Shown here piece by piece: positions 41,793 through 51,861 of a DNA stretch of 64,000 nt. The stretch lies in the NCBI RefSeq assembly GCF_009936215.1, contig NZ_AP019551.1, positions 372,001-436,000 of the forward strand, in the 5' to 3' direction. The number at the start of each line of letters is the position of its first letter. Within the stretch, counting starts at the first letter, position 1. The DNA is from Athalassotoga saccharophila (GTDB lineage Bacteria; Thermotogota; Thermotogae; Mesoaciditogales; Mesoaciditogaceae). The position numbers and the translations under genes were made by a program. A model generated the notes under the pieces. The model was not told the origin of the DNA and ran no database searches. It saw nothing but the letters and a program-made list of their open reading frames with translations.

Positions 41793-43009
41793 GATTATCT
41801 GAAATTTCAAGATCTTTGAATGGAGAACTCAAAGGAGAGGATAGAGAAATAAAGCACTTTAGATCCGACTCGCGCCAATGCGAGGAGGGTGATTTGTTCT
41901 TTGCGCTAAAAGGCCAGAACGCTGATGGTCATGATTTTGTTGCGGAGGTTTATTCAAAGGGATCGATTGCCGTTGTAAGCAGAAAGATAGATTTCTCTCC
42001 CTATATTCTTGTCGAAGATGTGAAGAAGGGCATGATCGATCTTGCAAGATCGAAGATAAAAAGATCTCTGAAAATAGCGATAACCGGTTCAAATGGAAAG
42101 ACGACGACTAAAGAATTTCTCTTTCACCTTCTCTCGAAACACGGGAAAGTTTTAAAAACAGAGGGTAATCTAAATACGGATGTCGGAATTTCTCTTTCCA
42201 TCTTGAACGGGATTTCAAACCCCGACTTTTGCGTTATGGAAATGGGCGCACAGATGCCATTCGATATAGAATATCTCTCCTCAACCTTTAACCCGGACAT
42301 CTCGATAATAACCCTTGCCGGAAGTGCGCATTCCGCATTCATAGATGTTGTGAAAGAAAAATCGTCGATTGCAAAGCACACAAAGGATTTCGTCATATAC
42401 GATGGAGATCCAAGGCTTTCTCTCGAAGGAAAAGGTATAATTTACGATCAATTCGTGCATTTGAAAGGATACGATTCTCTCAAAACGATCGTCGAGGTAA
42501 ATGGATCGAGATCGATCCTCAACGGCATTTGGGGAGATGGACAGATAAAAGACCTAAACATGGCTCTCACCTTGCTTTCGCGAATAGGCATCGATTTTAA
42601 CGTCTCAGATCTCGAAGGTTTAGAGATACCCCCCTCTCGAATGAACGTTGAGAAAATAAGAAATTACCTTTTAATTGATGATACATACAACGCAAGTCCC
42701 GAATCATTGGAAAATGCGGCAAGAACATGTGCTCACCTTGGAAAGGTTGTGTGGGTGATAGCGCCTATGAAAGAATTAAAAGAAGACGAAAATTTAAAGC
42801 AAAAACTTCTCAAATTGTACGAAGAACTCAAGCCCAAAGCCGTTTTCACATTCCAAAATGAGAATTTTTACCCTTTTGGGATTCCTTACAATTTGGATAA
42901 GTTTTTAAATATTTTAGAGAAAAATGATGTTATACTTGTCAAAGGTTCAAGGTTTTACCACATGGAAGAAATCGTAAGGCAGATAAAGGAGGCATTGAAG
43001 GCATCTTGA
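41789..43009 (+). CDS. murF: UDP-MurNAc-tripeptide-D-Ala-D-Ala ligase MurF
   Basis: A 406-residue Mur ligase with DSRQCEEGDLFFALKG, ATP loop GSNGKTTTKE (about 97-106), TEGNLNTDVG, EMGAQMP and DDTYNASPESL. TTG start overlaps the murE stop (TTGA). Somewhat short for MurF (450 usual), losses being in the C-terminal domain, which still has VKGSRFYHME. Confidence 0.93.
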   Translation: MRLSEISRSLNGELKGEDREIKHFRSDSRQCEEGDLFFALKGQNADGHDFVAEVYSKGSIAVVSRKIDFSPYILVEDVKKGMIDLARSKIKRSLKIAITGSNGKTTTKEFLFHLLSKHGKVLKTEGNLNTDVGISLSILNGISNPDFCVMEMGAQMPFDIEYLSSTFNPDISIITLAGSAHSAFIDVVKEKSSIAKHTKDFVIYDGDPRLSLEGKGIIYDQFVHLKGYDSLKTIVEVNGSRSILNGIWGDGQIKDLNMALTLLSRIGIDFNVSDLEGLEIPPSRMNVEKIRNYLLIDDTYNASPESLENAARTCAHLGKVVWVIAPMKELKEDENLKQKLLKLYEELKPKAVFTFQNENFYPFGIPYNLDKFLNILEKNDVILVKGSRFYHMEEIVRQIKEALKAS

Positions 43010-43956
43010 GTCATTTCATCGAATTTGTGCTTTCTTTTATCCTTTCACTTTTGACGATTTATCCTTTTTTGATTTTGATGAGAAGAAGGAAGATAGGCCA
43101 GCATGTAAGGCCAGAAGGACCGAACATGCACAATTACAAAGAGGGAACACCAACGATGGCCGGTACTGTATTTGTACCTGTCGCGGTTATCGTAACTCTT
43201 ATCTTTGACAGATCCCTTCCAACTTTGATTCTTGCAATATCGACCATGGGATTCTGGTCAATAGGACTTGCGGATGGACTCATCCAAACCTTTTTAAAAA
43301 GGGCAAAAGGGTTAAGTGGGATTCAAAAACTCTCCCTTCAACTCCTTGTGTCTTTAATTGCCTACGTTTTTGTCGAGAGGATCAATCCACACACGTATCT
43401 TTTAATTCCATTTACCTCCCTTTCGGTGAATCTTGGGTGGTTTTACCCGGTCTTTACCATAGTTTTTGTATCCGGCATGTCAAATGCCTCAAATCTCACC
43501 GATGGTCTTGATGGCCTTGCGGGTGGCATATTTTTGATATCCTCTCTCGGCCTTCTTGTCTTTTCGATGATCAAAGATCTTCCAATTTCGATGACTTTGA
43601 GTATGATGGGAAGTGTTCTCGGATTTTTATTCTACAACATCAAGCCCGCGAAGATCTTCATGGGAGACGTCGGATCTCTTGCCATCGGAGGTTACATAGG
43701 CATGATGGGTATGATCTACGGTACGGAATTATGGATGATCCTTATCTTTCCGGTTTTCATAATTGAGGCCGTAAGCGTTTTGATGCAGGTAACGAGTTAC
43801 AAGATAAGAAAAAAGCGTATTTTCAAAATGAGTCCCATTCATCACCATTTTGAACTTTCTGGTTATTCCGAACTTGAGGTAACAACTGGCTTTTGGATAT
43901 CTCAGGCGATCTTTACCGCGGTCATCGTTGGAGGAATCTTATGGATTTTGCGTTGA
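43006..43956 (+). CDS. mraY: Phospho-MurNAc-pentapeptide transferase MraY
   Basis: A 316-residue integral membrane enzyme making lipid I. EGTPTMAGT, NASNLTDGLDGLAGG (catalytic Asp residues), FMGDVGSLAIGG and SPIHHHFELSG are present among ten helices. TTG start in a TTGA overlap with murF. Confidence 0.95.
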   Translation: MSHFIEFVLSFILSLLTIYPFLILMRRRKIGQHVRPEGPNMHNYKEGTPTMAGTVFVPVAVIVTLIFDRSLPTLILAISTMGFWSIGLADGLIQTFLKRAKGLSGIQKLSLQLLVSLIAYVFVERINPHTYLLIPFTSLSVNLGWFYPVFTIVFVSGMSNASNLTDGLDGLAGGIFLISSLGLLVFSMIKDLPISMTLSMMGSVLGFLFYNIKPAKIFMGDVGSLAIGGYIGMMGMIYGTELWMILIFPVFIIEAVSVLMQVTSYKIRKKRIFKMSPIHHHFELSGYSELEVTTGFWISQAIFTAVIVGGILWILR

Positions 43957-45203
43957 TTGGCTTTGGAGTAAGCAACAGATCTGTACTTAAATTTTTGATG
44001 GAAAAAAAGATGGGAAATATTTTCGTCTCCGAAAAGCACACACTCTCGCAGGAAGACAAAGATTTCTTTTTAAAACACGGGATAGATTTTGAAGAAAATG
44101 GAAACACAGAACGTGTCTTAAGAAGTGATTTGATAATATACAGCCCTTCGGTAAGGCCAGACGATCCTCTCATCGAAAGGGCAGTAAAAGAAAAGCGCGC
44201 GATCGGAGAGATAGAATTCGCATGGAGATACGTTTTAAATGGCTCGAAGGTAGTCGCGATAACGGGATCAAATGGAAAAACGACGACCGTTTCCCTTACA
44301 GATCACATTTTGAAGGTTTCGAATATTGACCACTTCACGGGAGGGAATATAGGAACGGCCGCAAGCGATAGAAGGAATGAACCGATATCTTTGCTTGAGA
44401 TAAGTAGTTTCCAGTTGATGGGTACAGATACATTCGTGCCAGATATTGGGGCAGTATTGAATATCTCTCCGAATCATCTTGACTGGCACAAAAATTTTGA
44501 AGAGTACGTAGATTCGAAAATGAAACTCGCGATGGCGAAAACATTCATCTACAACGCAGACAGTATGATCCCGAAGGTTAATGGAATCAGAGTATCAAGG
44601 TTTTCTGGGGATATAATTATAGATGAGAAAGGATTTAAAATAGGCAAAACTTATTTTTCTCTGAGTGAAACCAAGTTGAGAGGAATCCACAATGTCTACA
44701 ACGCGGCCTTTGCTGCCTTTATCGCCAAGGTATTGGGATCTTCTGAAGACGAGATTATGAAGGGACTTGAAACTTTCATACCTCTCGAGCACAGGCAGGA
44801 GGTTTTCGCGAGAATAGACGGCGTTACGTACGTAAACGATTCGAAATCAACAACATCTGAATCTACACTCAAAGCGCTCGAGAATTTCAAAAATTCAATA
44901 GTCATAATATGTGGCCGGCCAAAGGAAAAAGATTACTCAAGCCTCGCAAAGGGACTAAAAGAAAGATCAAAGTCCGTCATACTCATGGGAGAGATGGTAC
45001 CAATAATGGAACCTCTTCTTGATGGAATGCGCTATTTTAAGGCAAAATCCATGGAAGAAGCGGTGGACATATCAAAGCGGATCGCCCAGGATGGTGATTT
45101 TGTACTCTTAAGTCCGGCTGCCACTTCCTTTGACATGTTTAAAAATTACGAAGAGCGCGGAAAGGAATTCAAAAGGATCGTCTATGGAAAAATCAACGAG
45201 TAG
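43941..45203 (+). CDS. murD: UDP-MurNAc-L-Ala-D-Glu ligase MurD
   Basis: A 420-residue Mur ligase starting at ATG 43941 after GGAGG, 16 bases inside mraY. LIGFGVSNRSVLKFL dinucleotide-like start, GSNGKTTTVSL ATP loop, GNIGTAA, LEISSFQL, NISPNHLDWH, HRQEVF, VNDSKSTT, LSPAATSFDMF. All hallmark MurD blocks are present. Confidence 0.95.
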   Translation: MDFALIGFGVSNRSVLKFLMEKKMGNIFVSEKHTLSQEDKDFFLKHGIDFEENGNTERVLRSDLIIYSPSVRPDDPLIERAVKEKRAIGEIEFAWRYVLNGSKVVAITGSNGKTTTVSLTDHILKVSNIDHFTGGNIGTAASDRRNEPISLLEISSFQLMGTDTFVPDIGAVLNISPNHLDWHKNFEEYVDSKMKLAMAKTFIYNADSMIPKVNGIRVSRFSGDIIIDEKGFKIGKTYFSLSETKLRGIHNVYNAAFAAFIAKVLGSSEDEIMKGLETFIPLEHRQEVFARIDGVTYVNDSKSTTSESTLKALENFKNSIVIICGRPKEKDYSSLAKGLKERSKSVILMGEMVPIMEPLLDGMRYFKAKSMEEAVDISKRIAQDGDFVLLSPAATSFDMFKNYEERGKEFKRIVYGKINE

Positions 45204-46269
45204 AATACTGATATTGCTTTCGATAATCTCCGCGATAGGACTTGTTACACTTTACAGTGCGAGTTACATAATGACCTACAGATACCCCTATCCACCACCG
45301 GATTATTATCTCATCCACCAAATAGTCGCCATGATAGTAGGCGTTGCATTCATGATCTTCTTCAGTCTTTTCGATTACAGAAAACACGAATCGTACACGG
45401 GAATTTATTACATTCTGACGATTGTGGCACTCATTGCCGTCTTTTTCTCAAGCCGTGTAGCTGGATCGCACAGATGGATCTCGATAGGATCCTATTCCAT
45501 TCAAAGTTCCGAGTTCGCGAAGATCTTTTTGCTTGTATATCTCGCCGCTTACGTGAGCAGAAAGAACGGAGAGATAGGGACCTTCAAAGAGGGAATAGTA
45601 GATCCTATAATAAGACTTTTGCCAATTTATTTGCTCGTATTTTTTGAACCAGACTTGGGGACAACGATATTGTTATTTCTCATAACTCTTGTGGTGCTCT
45701 ACATTGCCGGGGCAAAGTTATTACATGTACTGGGTGTAATTGGACTTGGAGTGTTAGGCATTCTTGGAGCCTATGCGACAGGGCTTTTGCACGCATATCA
45801 AGCAGAGAGACTCACCTCATTTTTCACGTACCTTATAACAGGGAGTTCTAACTACCAGGCGAATATGGCTCTCTCGGCGATAAACAACGGCGGACTTTTA
45901 GGAAGTGGTCCGGGTGGCTCAGTCTACAAATTCTTTCTTCCAGTCCAGTTTAGCGATTTTATCTTTGCGGTCTTTGGAGAGGAATTTGGATTGATAGGAA
46001 TAATCTTGATAATGATCCTTTACTACATGCTGATAAGAGAAATAGTCCATATCTCTTTGAGAGTTAACGATATATTCGCGAAGGTTTACATAACAGGTTA
46101 TGCCTTTTTGATCGGTATACAGGTACTTTTCAACGCCGGCGTCTCCCTTGGAATACTTCCAGTTACAGGGGTAACATTGCCATTTTTCAGTTACGGCGGA
46201 AGTTCTATAATAGCGCTGCTCGCTGGATTAGGGATCGTGATAAACATTGCCTATTCAAACAGAGATTAA
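45184..46269 (+). CDS. ftsW: Peptidoglycan glycosyltransferase FtsW
   Basis: A 361-residue SEDS polymerase with ten helices, starting at ATG 45184 inside murD. GSHRWISIGSYSIQSSEFAKI and FEPDLGTT (catalytic Asp region), GGLLGSGPGGSVYKFFLPVQFSDFIFAV and LPFFSYGGSS are diagnostic. FtsW rather than RodA is chosen from the mur-cluster location between murD and murG. Confidence 0.93.
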   Translation: MEKSTSRILILLSIISAIGLVTLYSASYIMTYRYPYPPPDYYLIHQIVAMIVGVAFMIFFSLFDYRKHESYTGIYYILTIVALIAVFFSSRVAGSHRWISIGSYSIQSSEFAKIFLLVYLAAYVSRKNGEIGTFKEGIVDPIIRLLPIYLLVFFEPDLGTTILLFLITLVVLYIAGAKLLHVLGVIGLGVLGILGAYATGLLHAYQAERLTSFFTYLITGSSNYQANMALSAINNGGLLGSGPGGSVYKFFLPVQFSDFIFAVFGEEFGLIGIILIMILYYMLIREIVHISLRVNDIFAKVYITGYAFLIGIQVLFNAGVSLGILPVTGVTLPFFSYGGSSIIALLAGLGIVINIAYSNRD

Positions 46270-47281
46270 GGGCATATTCGCAGCCGGAGTTACCGGAGGC
46301 CATATATATCCAGCATTGGCCGTCGCCGACGAGATCTCAAAGATCGTAAAACTAAAGGCACTTTTTGTCGGAACCGGCCGCGGGGCAGAGGCAAAGATAT
46401 TCAAAAACTTCAAATATGAATACATCCAGATCCCTGCCGCCGGAAGCGATTCATCAAGAATAAAGTACCTTTACAAAAACGCGATCGCAACTTTGAAGAT
46501 ATCGAGGTTGATATCCAAATTTTCTCCGGATTTTGTTTTCACGACGGGAGGATACATAGGAGGAATAACAGGATATGTCGCACACAAAAAAGGCATCCCT
46601 CTTTTTCTTCACGAATCAAATGTACAGCCTGGAATATCCACAAAAAAACTCTCCGAATACGCGATGATATCTTTTTGTGCCTTCGAAGAAACTGCAAGAT
46701 CACTTAAAAATGGTCTTTTTGTTGGTATGCCCGTAAGGGAAGGGTTTGAATCTGGTAAGGATCCAGAATTTTTAAAGAAATTCCCGGCCATGAAGGTGCT
46801 TGCATTCGGAGGAAGCGAAGGATCGAATGTTATCGACAGAATAGTCGAGAACCTTTCGAAGAGAATGAAAGAGATCACCTTCTTCCACATAGGCCCTTCG
46901 AAGATCGAAAATGATAATGTCGTCAATTTCGAGTATTACGAGAATATCCCATATTTGATGAGAAATTGCGATGTGATAATATCGCGTGCGGGGGCAAGTA
47001 CAATTGCAGAGATAATTCAGAGTGCAAAACCAGCCATCCTTGTCCCTTGGAAGGGATCACTTAATGGTCACCAGGAATTGAACGCCAAATACCTCGAAAA
47101 GATGGGAGGGGCCTTCGTAGTCGATGAAGAAAAGATCGATTTAGATGATATAATCTCGACAATTCAAAAACTTTCACAAAGCCAATTTTACGAAACCATA
47201 TCGAACAACTTGAAAAAATTGCGCCCGGCAGCCAATCCCTCGCTGATAATAGCAAAGCAGATAATCGAAAAAGTATCGTAA
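46247..47281 (+). CDS. murG: UDP-GlcNAc transferase MurG
   Basis: A 344-residue GT28 enzyme that makes lipid II. AAGVTGGHIYPALAVADE, TGGYIGGITGYVAHKK, HESNVQPGISTK and SRAGASTIAEI, VPWKGSLNGHQ are present. TTG start overlaps the end of ftsW by 23 bases. It is the last gene of the cluster; murC, ddl, ftsQ and ftsZ are not in this window. Confidence 0.95.
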   Translation: MPIQTEIKGIFAAGVTGGHIYPALAVADEISKIVKLKALFVGTGRGAEAKIFKNFKYEYIQIPAAGSDSSRIKYLYKNAIATLKISRLISKFSPDFVFTTGGYIGGITGYVAHKKGIPLFLHESNVQPGISTKKLSEYAMISFCAFEETARSLKNGLFVGMPVREGFESGKDPEFLKKFPAMKVLAFGGSEGSNVIDRIVENLSKRMKEITFFHIGPSKIENDNVVNFEYYENIPYLMRNCDVIISRAGASTIAEIIQSAKPAILVPWKGSLNGHQELNAKYLEKMGGAFVVDEEKIDLDDIISTIQKLSQSQFYETISNNLKKLRPAANPSLIIAKQIIEKVS

Positions 47282-47282
47282 G

Positions 47283-47307
47283 AAAAAGGCCCCGACGGGG
47301 CCTTTTT
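47283..47307. terminator. Bidirectional terminator between murG and the chemoreceptor
   Basis: AAAAAGGCCCC-GAC-GGGGCCTTTTT, 11-bp perfect stem with A-run before and T-run after, so it works in both directions for the convergent genes. Confidence 0.9.
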
Positions 47308-49268
47308 TACACTTTGAATTTCTTTAAAATCTCTTCTAACTCCTCTGAAAGACTTTTGAGATCCTCGACAAGTTTAAGATTTTCCTTTGATTCCGCAGAT
47401 GTCGAAGAAATACTTCTTGTTATATTCTCCATCTTCGAGGCTATATTCGAGACAGCCTTCGTTGCCATATCCATAGCGCTTGCCATCTCTTCGGCACTGG
47501 CGCTCTCTTCTTGAGAGGCGGCCGCGACGGATTCTATTCTTTCCGTGATGCCTTTGACCTGATCGAGTATCTTCGAAAGTTCAATCGAGACCTCGTCTAT
47601 GCCCTTTGATGTTCTTTCTATCGATTCGAGAGTTCTATTCGTTTCGTCCGAGACCTGAGAAGATTTTGCCATGATCTCTTCAAGAATCTGAGAAATACGC
47701 TGTGTGGAACTCTTTGAACTCTCGGCAAGTTTTCTTATTTCATCGGCCACGACCGCAAAACCCTTTCCGGCATCTCCGGCACGCGCGGCCTCTATGGCGG
47801 CATTGAGCGCAAGCAGATTGGTTTGCTCGGCTATCTTGTTTATTTCGTTAACGATCTGGCTTATATTGCTACTCATTTCGGCAAGAGACTTTACACTCTC
47901 GGCGCTTTCTTGACTTACATTGACGATATCTGTGAAATCCTTTTTCATATTTTCTATAGCCCTGCTACCGTTTTCGGCTCCAGCAGATATTTGCTGAGAT
48001 TGCTCTGCTATCTCTTGAATGGCCTTTGCCGTGTTCTGAGCAGCCGACGAAACCTCTTCGACCGAAGCCGAGGTCTCTTCGACCGAGGCAGAGAGATTTT
48101 GGGTATCTGAATTCATCTCTTTGACAGTTCCAGAAAGACTTTCAAGGGTAGAGGAGATATTCTCTGCCGAAGAGGAGAGTTTTACAGCGCCATTCGAGAC
48201 ACGTCCGGCAGCATCTTCTACCTTTGTGATAGTCTCTTTTAATATTTTGAATACCTTGTTCAACTCACCTTGAATTTGGGCTATCTCATCTTTGCCTCTA
48301 ACTTTGAACTCGGTAGAAAGATCCCCATTTGAAACATTTTGAATTACCGGTATAAGGTCCTTAACAGGCTTTGTAAATGCGTATTTTGAAATAAAGATCG
48401 CCGCGATAAAGGCTAAAACGATAACAATAAGCCCTATCACGATGAGCGTTATTACTTCAACGACCAATGTACCGGTCATGTCACTAACCGGCATCATAAG
48501 AAGGATTTTTCCAATACCCGTTGTAGAAAGATAAGTGACCTTTTGAGATCCATCCTCGTTGAGATCAAAACTTCCATTTAAAGAATTGAGTTTTGACCAC
48601 CAAGATTGATTCGTGATATTCATTCCGATATCCTGAGATTGGGAGGCAATGTTTATGACGCCGTTATTCTCGATCCATACCTCAACATTTTTGCCGTTGT
48701 ATTTGTAATTCGATATATAACTTTGAAGTTGGACCGGAGTCAGATAAAAGCCGACAACGCCGTCAATGCCACCATTCTCGCCGATTATAGCCTTCGTCAT
48801 AAGCATCTGGGTATTGTGGGATTTGGGATCTGTAATCAAATTCATGTAGATTCCGGTCGAGTTAAGCGTTACATTGTACCAATCTCCGGACTTTACCTGA
48901 ACGTTAGATGGAGAGGTATACACCTTTCCGTTTTTCAAAATCACGAATATGTTATTTATTTCGGGATAGGCACTTCTAAAAGAATCGAAGGTTTTTAACA
49001 TCCATATGTCTTCCTGATTTTTGTCAGTGTAGACGCCTTTAACATTTGGATCATTTGAGAGGTAATTCAAAACATTTGAGTAATTCGCAACGTAAAGGTT
49101 CACGTAATCGGTAAGATTTTGAGTGGATGTCGAAAGGCCATTCTTGATCTCGTTGCTCACATTGTTGTACATTGAAAAGGCCGAGTAGACAATAAGTATC
49201 GCAACGGGTATGACAGTCACAAGAACGACAAAGATCATGAACTTTGACGTGAATTTTAAATTTCTCAT
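47307..49268 (-). CDS. Methyl-accepting chemotaxis protein
   Basis: A 653-residue chemoreceptor with ATG 49268 after AAGGAGG. First helix at about 10-30, extracytoplasmic double-Cache-like sensor to about 270 ([29 protein letters not shown]), second helix at 275-298, HAMP, then the MCP signal domain with the tip [42 protein letters not shown]. Ligand unknown. It precedes, on the same strand, no other chemotaxis gene here; CheA/W/Y are elsewhere. Confidence 0.93.
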   Translation of the reverse strand: MRNLKFTSKFMIFVVLVTVIPVAILIVYSAFSMYNNVSNEIKNGLSTSTQNLTDYVNLYVANYSNVLNYLSNDPNVKGVYTDKNQEDIWMLKTFDSFRSAYPEINNIFVILKNGKVYTSPSNVQVKSGDWYNVTLNSTGIYMNLITDPKSHNTQMLMTKAIIGENGGIDGVVGFYLTPVQLQSYISNYKYNGKNVEVWIENNGVINIASQSQDIGMNITNQSWWSKLNSLNGSFDLNEDGSQKVTYLSTTGIGKILLMMPVSDMTGTLVVEVITLIVIGLIVIVLAFIAAIFISKYAFTKPVKDLIPVIQNVSNGDLSTEFKVRGKDEIAQIQGELNKVFKILKETITKVEDAAGRVSNGAVKLSSSAENISSTLESLSGTVKEMNSDTQNLSASVEETSASVEEVSSAAQNTAKAIQEIAEQSQQISAGAENGSRAIENMKKDFTDIVNVSQESAESVKSLAEMSSNISQIVNEINKIAEQTNLLALNAAIEAARAGDAGKGFAVVADEIRKLAESSKSSTQRISQILEEIMAKSSQVSDETNRTLESIERTSKGIDEVSIELSKILDQVKGITERIESVAAASQEESASAEEMASAMDMATKAVSNIASKMENITRSISSTSAESKENLKLVEDLKSLSEELEEILKKFKV

Positions 49269-49317
49269 TTCTATCCTCCTTATGCACAGATTTACATTCA
49301 AATTTTATCATAACTAC

Positions 49318-49923
49318 TTACAATTCGATCAATTTTTCTTCTTCGATCATCCTTTCTCCAAAGTCTTTATGATCAAAGTTTACGGGTAAATTTAAAGGGA
49401 GAAAGGCCTTTATCGTTATTAATTCCTTGAAATCGACGGGAGAGACAATGTATCCGTGCTTTTGTATGAAATACCTTATCCTGTCAAAATCGCCGTATAC
49501 ACATTTTATTTCTATCAATCTACCGTATAAAATTCTCTTTTTTGGCGCGTATTCAAGAACTTTTTTTGCCATGTAACTGTATGTCTTTATCAATCCGCTT
49601 ATTCCGAGTTTTTTGCCGCCAAAGTACCGCGAAACGACGATTGATACCTTCTCTATCTTCGATGATCTTATTGCATCCATTATGGGTCTTCCCGCACTGT
49701 TAGAAGGCTCTCCATCGTCGGAATAGAATTGCAAATTTCCTATCTTGTAAGCCCAGCAATTGTGAGTAGCGTCTTTGAATTCTTGAGAAACTTTCGAAAT
49801 GAAATTTTTAGCCATCTCTTCATTCTCAACGTAAGATGCCGTCGAGATAAAAAGCGATCTATCTACCTTTTCTTCTATCCTATGTCCTTCGATTGAAATG
49901 AAATATTCAAAACCATCTTTCAT
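49318..49923 (-). CDS. YigZ/IMPACT family protein
   Basis: A 201-residue protein starting at ATG 49923 in an ATGA overlap with tmcAL. The UPF0029/IMPACT domain shows SLFISTASYVENEEMAKNFI, HNCWAYKI, DDGEPSNSAGRPIMDAI and VSRYFGGKKLGISGLIKTY, followed by the small YigZ C-terminal domain. Function in bacteria is unclear; ribosome-linked roles have been proposed. Confidence 0.88.
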   Translation of the reverse strand: MKDGFEYFISIEGHRIEEKVDRSLFISTASYVENEEMAKNFISKVSQEFKDATHNCWAYKIGNLQFYSDDGEPSNSAGRPIMDAIRSSKIEKVSIVVSRYFGGKKLGISGLIKTYSYMAKKVLEYAPKKRILYGRLIEIKCVYGDFDRIRYFIQKHGYIVSPVDFKELITIKAFLPLNLPVNFDHKDFGERMIEEEKLIEL

Positions 49924-51137
49924 ATCATAACTGGCTTCCTGAAATCGCCATCGCAATTTTGTGATTTAAAATAAAGCCTGTAAAAATTCGAAACTTTAAC
50001 ATCGTATTTCATCTGATCCTGAGCGAGGGCTACGTCTACACCTTTAGATTTAAGCGCATTTTTGAATCCAGACATATTCGAAATCACAGGAATCGATGAT
50101 CTATCCGATATGGCGCGCAATATCTCTCTCGATTCTTGCCTGAATCCCAAAAGTCTTAAATACTGCGGACCATGATCGTTAGATCTAAGAATCAATTCTC
50201 TCTCGACGTCGAAGATCGTGTATATCATCCTTCTTTTTATCCTTGTAAAGGTAAATCTCTTCGTCTTGACCGATTCGAGAAATTCCTTGAGATTTCCGCT
50301 TTTACATGCAGAGGTGAAAAACCTTTCCGCAAGCCCTTCGTTAAATCCATAGATACTTTCAAGGCCTTCTCTCTCGAGGATCAAAACCTTCTTTCTGAAA
50401 AAATCAAAAAGATCTTCTGGGAAAACGGGACCCCGTCCTTCTTTGAATTCGCGCTTGAGGATTTCGATCGAAAAATCTGGCAAACCCCGCAGTTCTGAGT
50501 TTTGAAATATAGCCTTTCTTATGGCCGTTGCACTCGGAATCTCTGACATCTTTTCATCGTTGTAATTCGATCCTATTCTCTTTATCGTGTGAGGCCTTAT
50601 ATGAGATCTCAATCTTTTGAGGGCGACTAAGTATTCTATGCCGAGTATGTTGTTGGAATATCTCATGTTATCGGACTTCTCTTCTAATATGCTCGATATC
50701 GCAAACCTTCTCGCATTTGGAAAGGAAAATCCTTCTTTGAGATGTTTTTTCAATTCTTCTTTGAATTTTTCAGGTTCTTCGACTATTACGGAGGCAATTT
50801 CGGAGATACTTTCAACATCATTGCTTTCGGATCCAAAGACAAGATCGTCCACGACATTCATAGAGTTAAGCAGTCCAACGGATCCAGTTGCGAAACCGCT
50901 CGCGTCTTGAAAGGCGTAAATGGAAGGAATTTCAAAAACCGCGTCTATTCCGGCGCGCAAAGCCATTTCGGTACGGGCGAATTTATCAACGATGGCCGGC
51001 TCTCCCCTTTGGACGAAATTTCCGCTCATAACTGCAACCACGAAATCGGGTTTCACAAGATCTATCGCGCTTTTTAGATGATAAAGATGGCCGTTGTGCA
51101 AAGGATTGTATTCGACTATTATTCCAAGTACTCTCAT
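49920..51137 (-). CDS. tmcAL: tRNA(Met) cytidine acetate ligase TmcAL
   Basis: A 405-residue nucleotidyltransferase-like enzyme (YlbM family) that makes N4-acetylcytidine at the wobble base of elongator tRNA-Met. Opening GIIVEYNPLHNGHLYHL carries the HxGH motif; MSGNFVQRGEPAIVDKFAR and FGSESND follow. ATG overlaps the membrane-protein gene. Confidence 0.92.
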   Translation of the reverse strand: MRVLGIIVEYNPLHNGHLYHLKSAIDLVKPDFVVAVMSGNFVQRGEPAIVDKFARTEMALRAGIDAVFEIPSIYAFQDASGFATGSVGLLNSMNVVDDLVFGSESNDVESISEIASVIVEEPEKFKEELKKHLKEGFSFPNARRFAISSILEEKSDNMRYSNNILGIEYLVALKRLRSHIRPHTIKRIGSNYNDEKMSEIPSATAIRKAIFQNSELRGLPDFSIEILKREFKEGRGPVFPEDLFDFFRKKVLILEREGLESIYGFNEGLAERFFTSACKSGNLKEFLESVKTKRFTFTRIKRRMIYTIFDVERELILRSNDHGPQYLRLLGFRQESREILRAISDRSSIPVISNMSGFKNALKSKGVDVALAQDQMKYDVKVSNFYRLYFKSQNCDGDFRKPVMI

Positions 51138-51592
51138 GATTTATTCACTATGAAGATGAGATCGAGTATTGAAAGTATTGCCATCAATCCGGAATATAAA
51201 AATACCATAAATCCTATGAAATACATCAGTGGATTATCACTTTGCACCCTTAAAAACTCAAATTCAAACCAGTTGGTTCCGTACATGATCATCTCTATCG
51301 CTTCAAAAAAGACCGCAAAGGAATTCGCTATGGCCGAAATGGAAGAATAAAGGTATCCTCCATACCCGTCTGAAAGCCTTTTGACCGTTGATATTTGGAT
51401 CGATATTCCACCAACGATCATCGAGATAAAGATAGTAACAAAAAATCTCGAAAGGTAAAGGTTCATCCCGAAGAATTGATTCATCGAGAAGGACATAGAG
51501 ATGATGGTCAAAAAGATTATGAGTATGTATCCTCCCAAAAAAACCTCTACCTCTCCGGCAAAGAAGTTAAAAAAAGTTCTAAACGTTCTCAT
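51134..51592 (-). CDS. Small membrane protein, unknown
   Basis: A 152-residue protein with four hydrophobic helices (about 18-36, 47-66, 84-100, 122-145). No family recognised. Its ATG overlaps the acyP stop (TAATG) and its stop overlaps tmcAL, so it is firmly part of the operon. Confidence 0.7.
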   Translation of the reverse strand: MRTFRTFFNFFAGEVEVFLGGYILIIFLTIISMSFSMNQFFGMNLYLSRFFVTIFISMIVGGISIQISTVKRLSDGYGGYLYSSISAIANSFAVFFEAIEMIMYGTNWFEFEFLRVQSDNPLMYFIGFMVFLYSGLMAILSILDLIFIVNKS

Positions 51593-51861
51593 TAGAACAC
51601 CTCAAAATCTTTGTATCCTTTGACAGGAGTTTCTTCAACCTCGACAGATTCAACATTTGAAAAGGCATTTCCATCTCTCAAATAACCCTCGAGTACTCTT
51701 AAACTCTCTTCTTCACCTTCTGCCACAACTCTTACAGAGCCATCATCAAGATTTTCAGCGTACCCTTTAACTCCTAAGGCCTTTGCGCGCGCACGGACAA
51801 AGGATCTAAATCCCACGCCTTGAACGTATCCTTTCACCTTATATATTCTTGATACTATCAT
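51592..51861 (-). CDS. acyP: Acylphosphatase
   Basis: An 89-residue acylphosphatase. GYVQGVGFRSFV has the substrate Arg (about residue 19) and GYAENLDDGSV the catalytic Asn (about 37). It hydrolyses acyl phosphates such as 1,3-bisphosphoglycerate. Overlaps the HAD gene by ATGA. Confidence 0.95.
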   Translation of the reverse strand: MIVSRIYKVKGYVQGVGFRSFVRARAKALGVKGYAENLDDGSVRVVAEGEEESLRVLEGYLRDGNAFSNVESVEVEETPVKGYKDFEVF

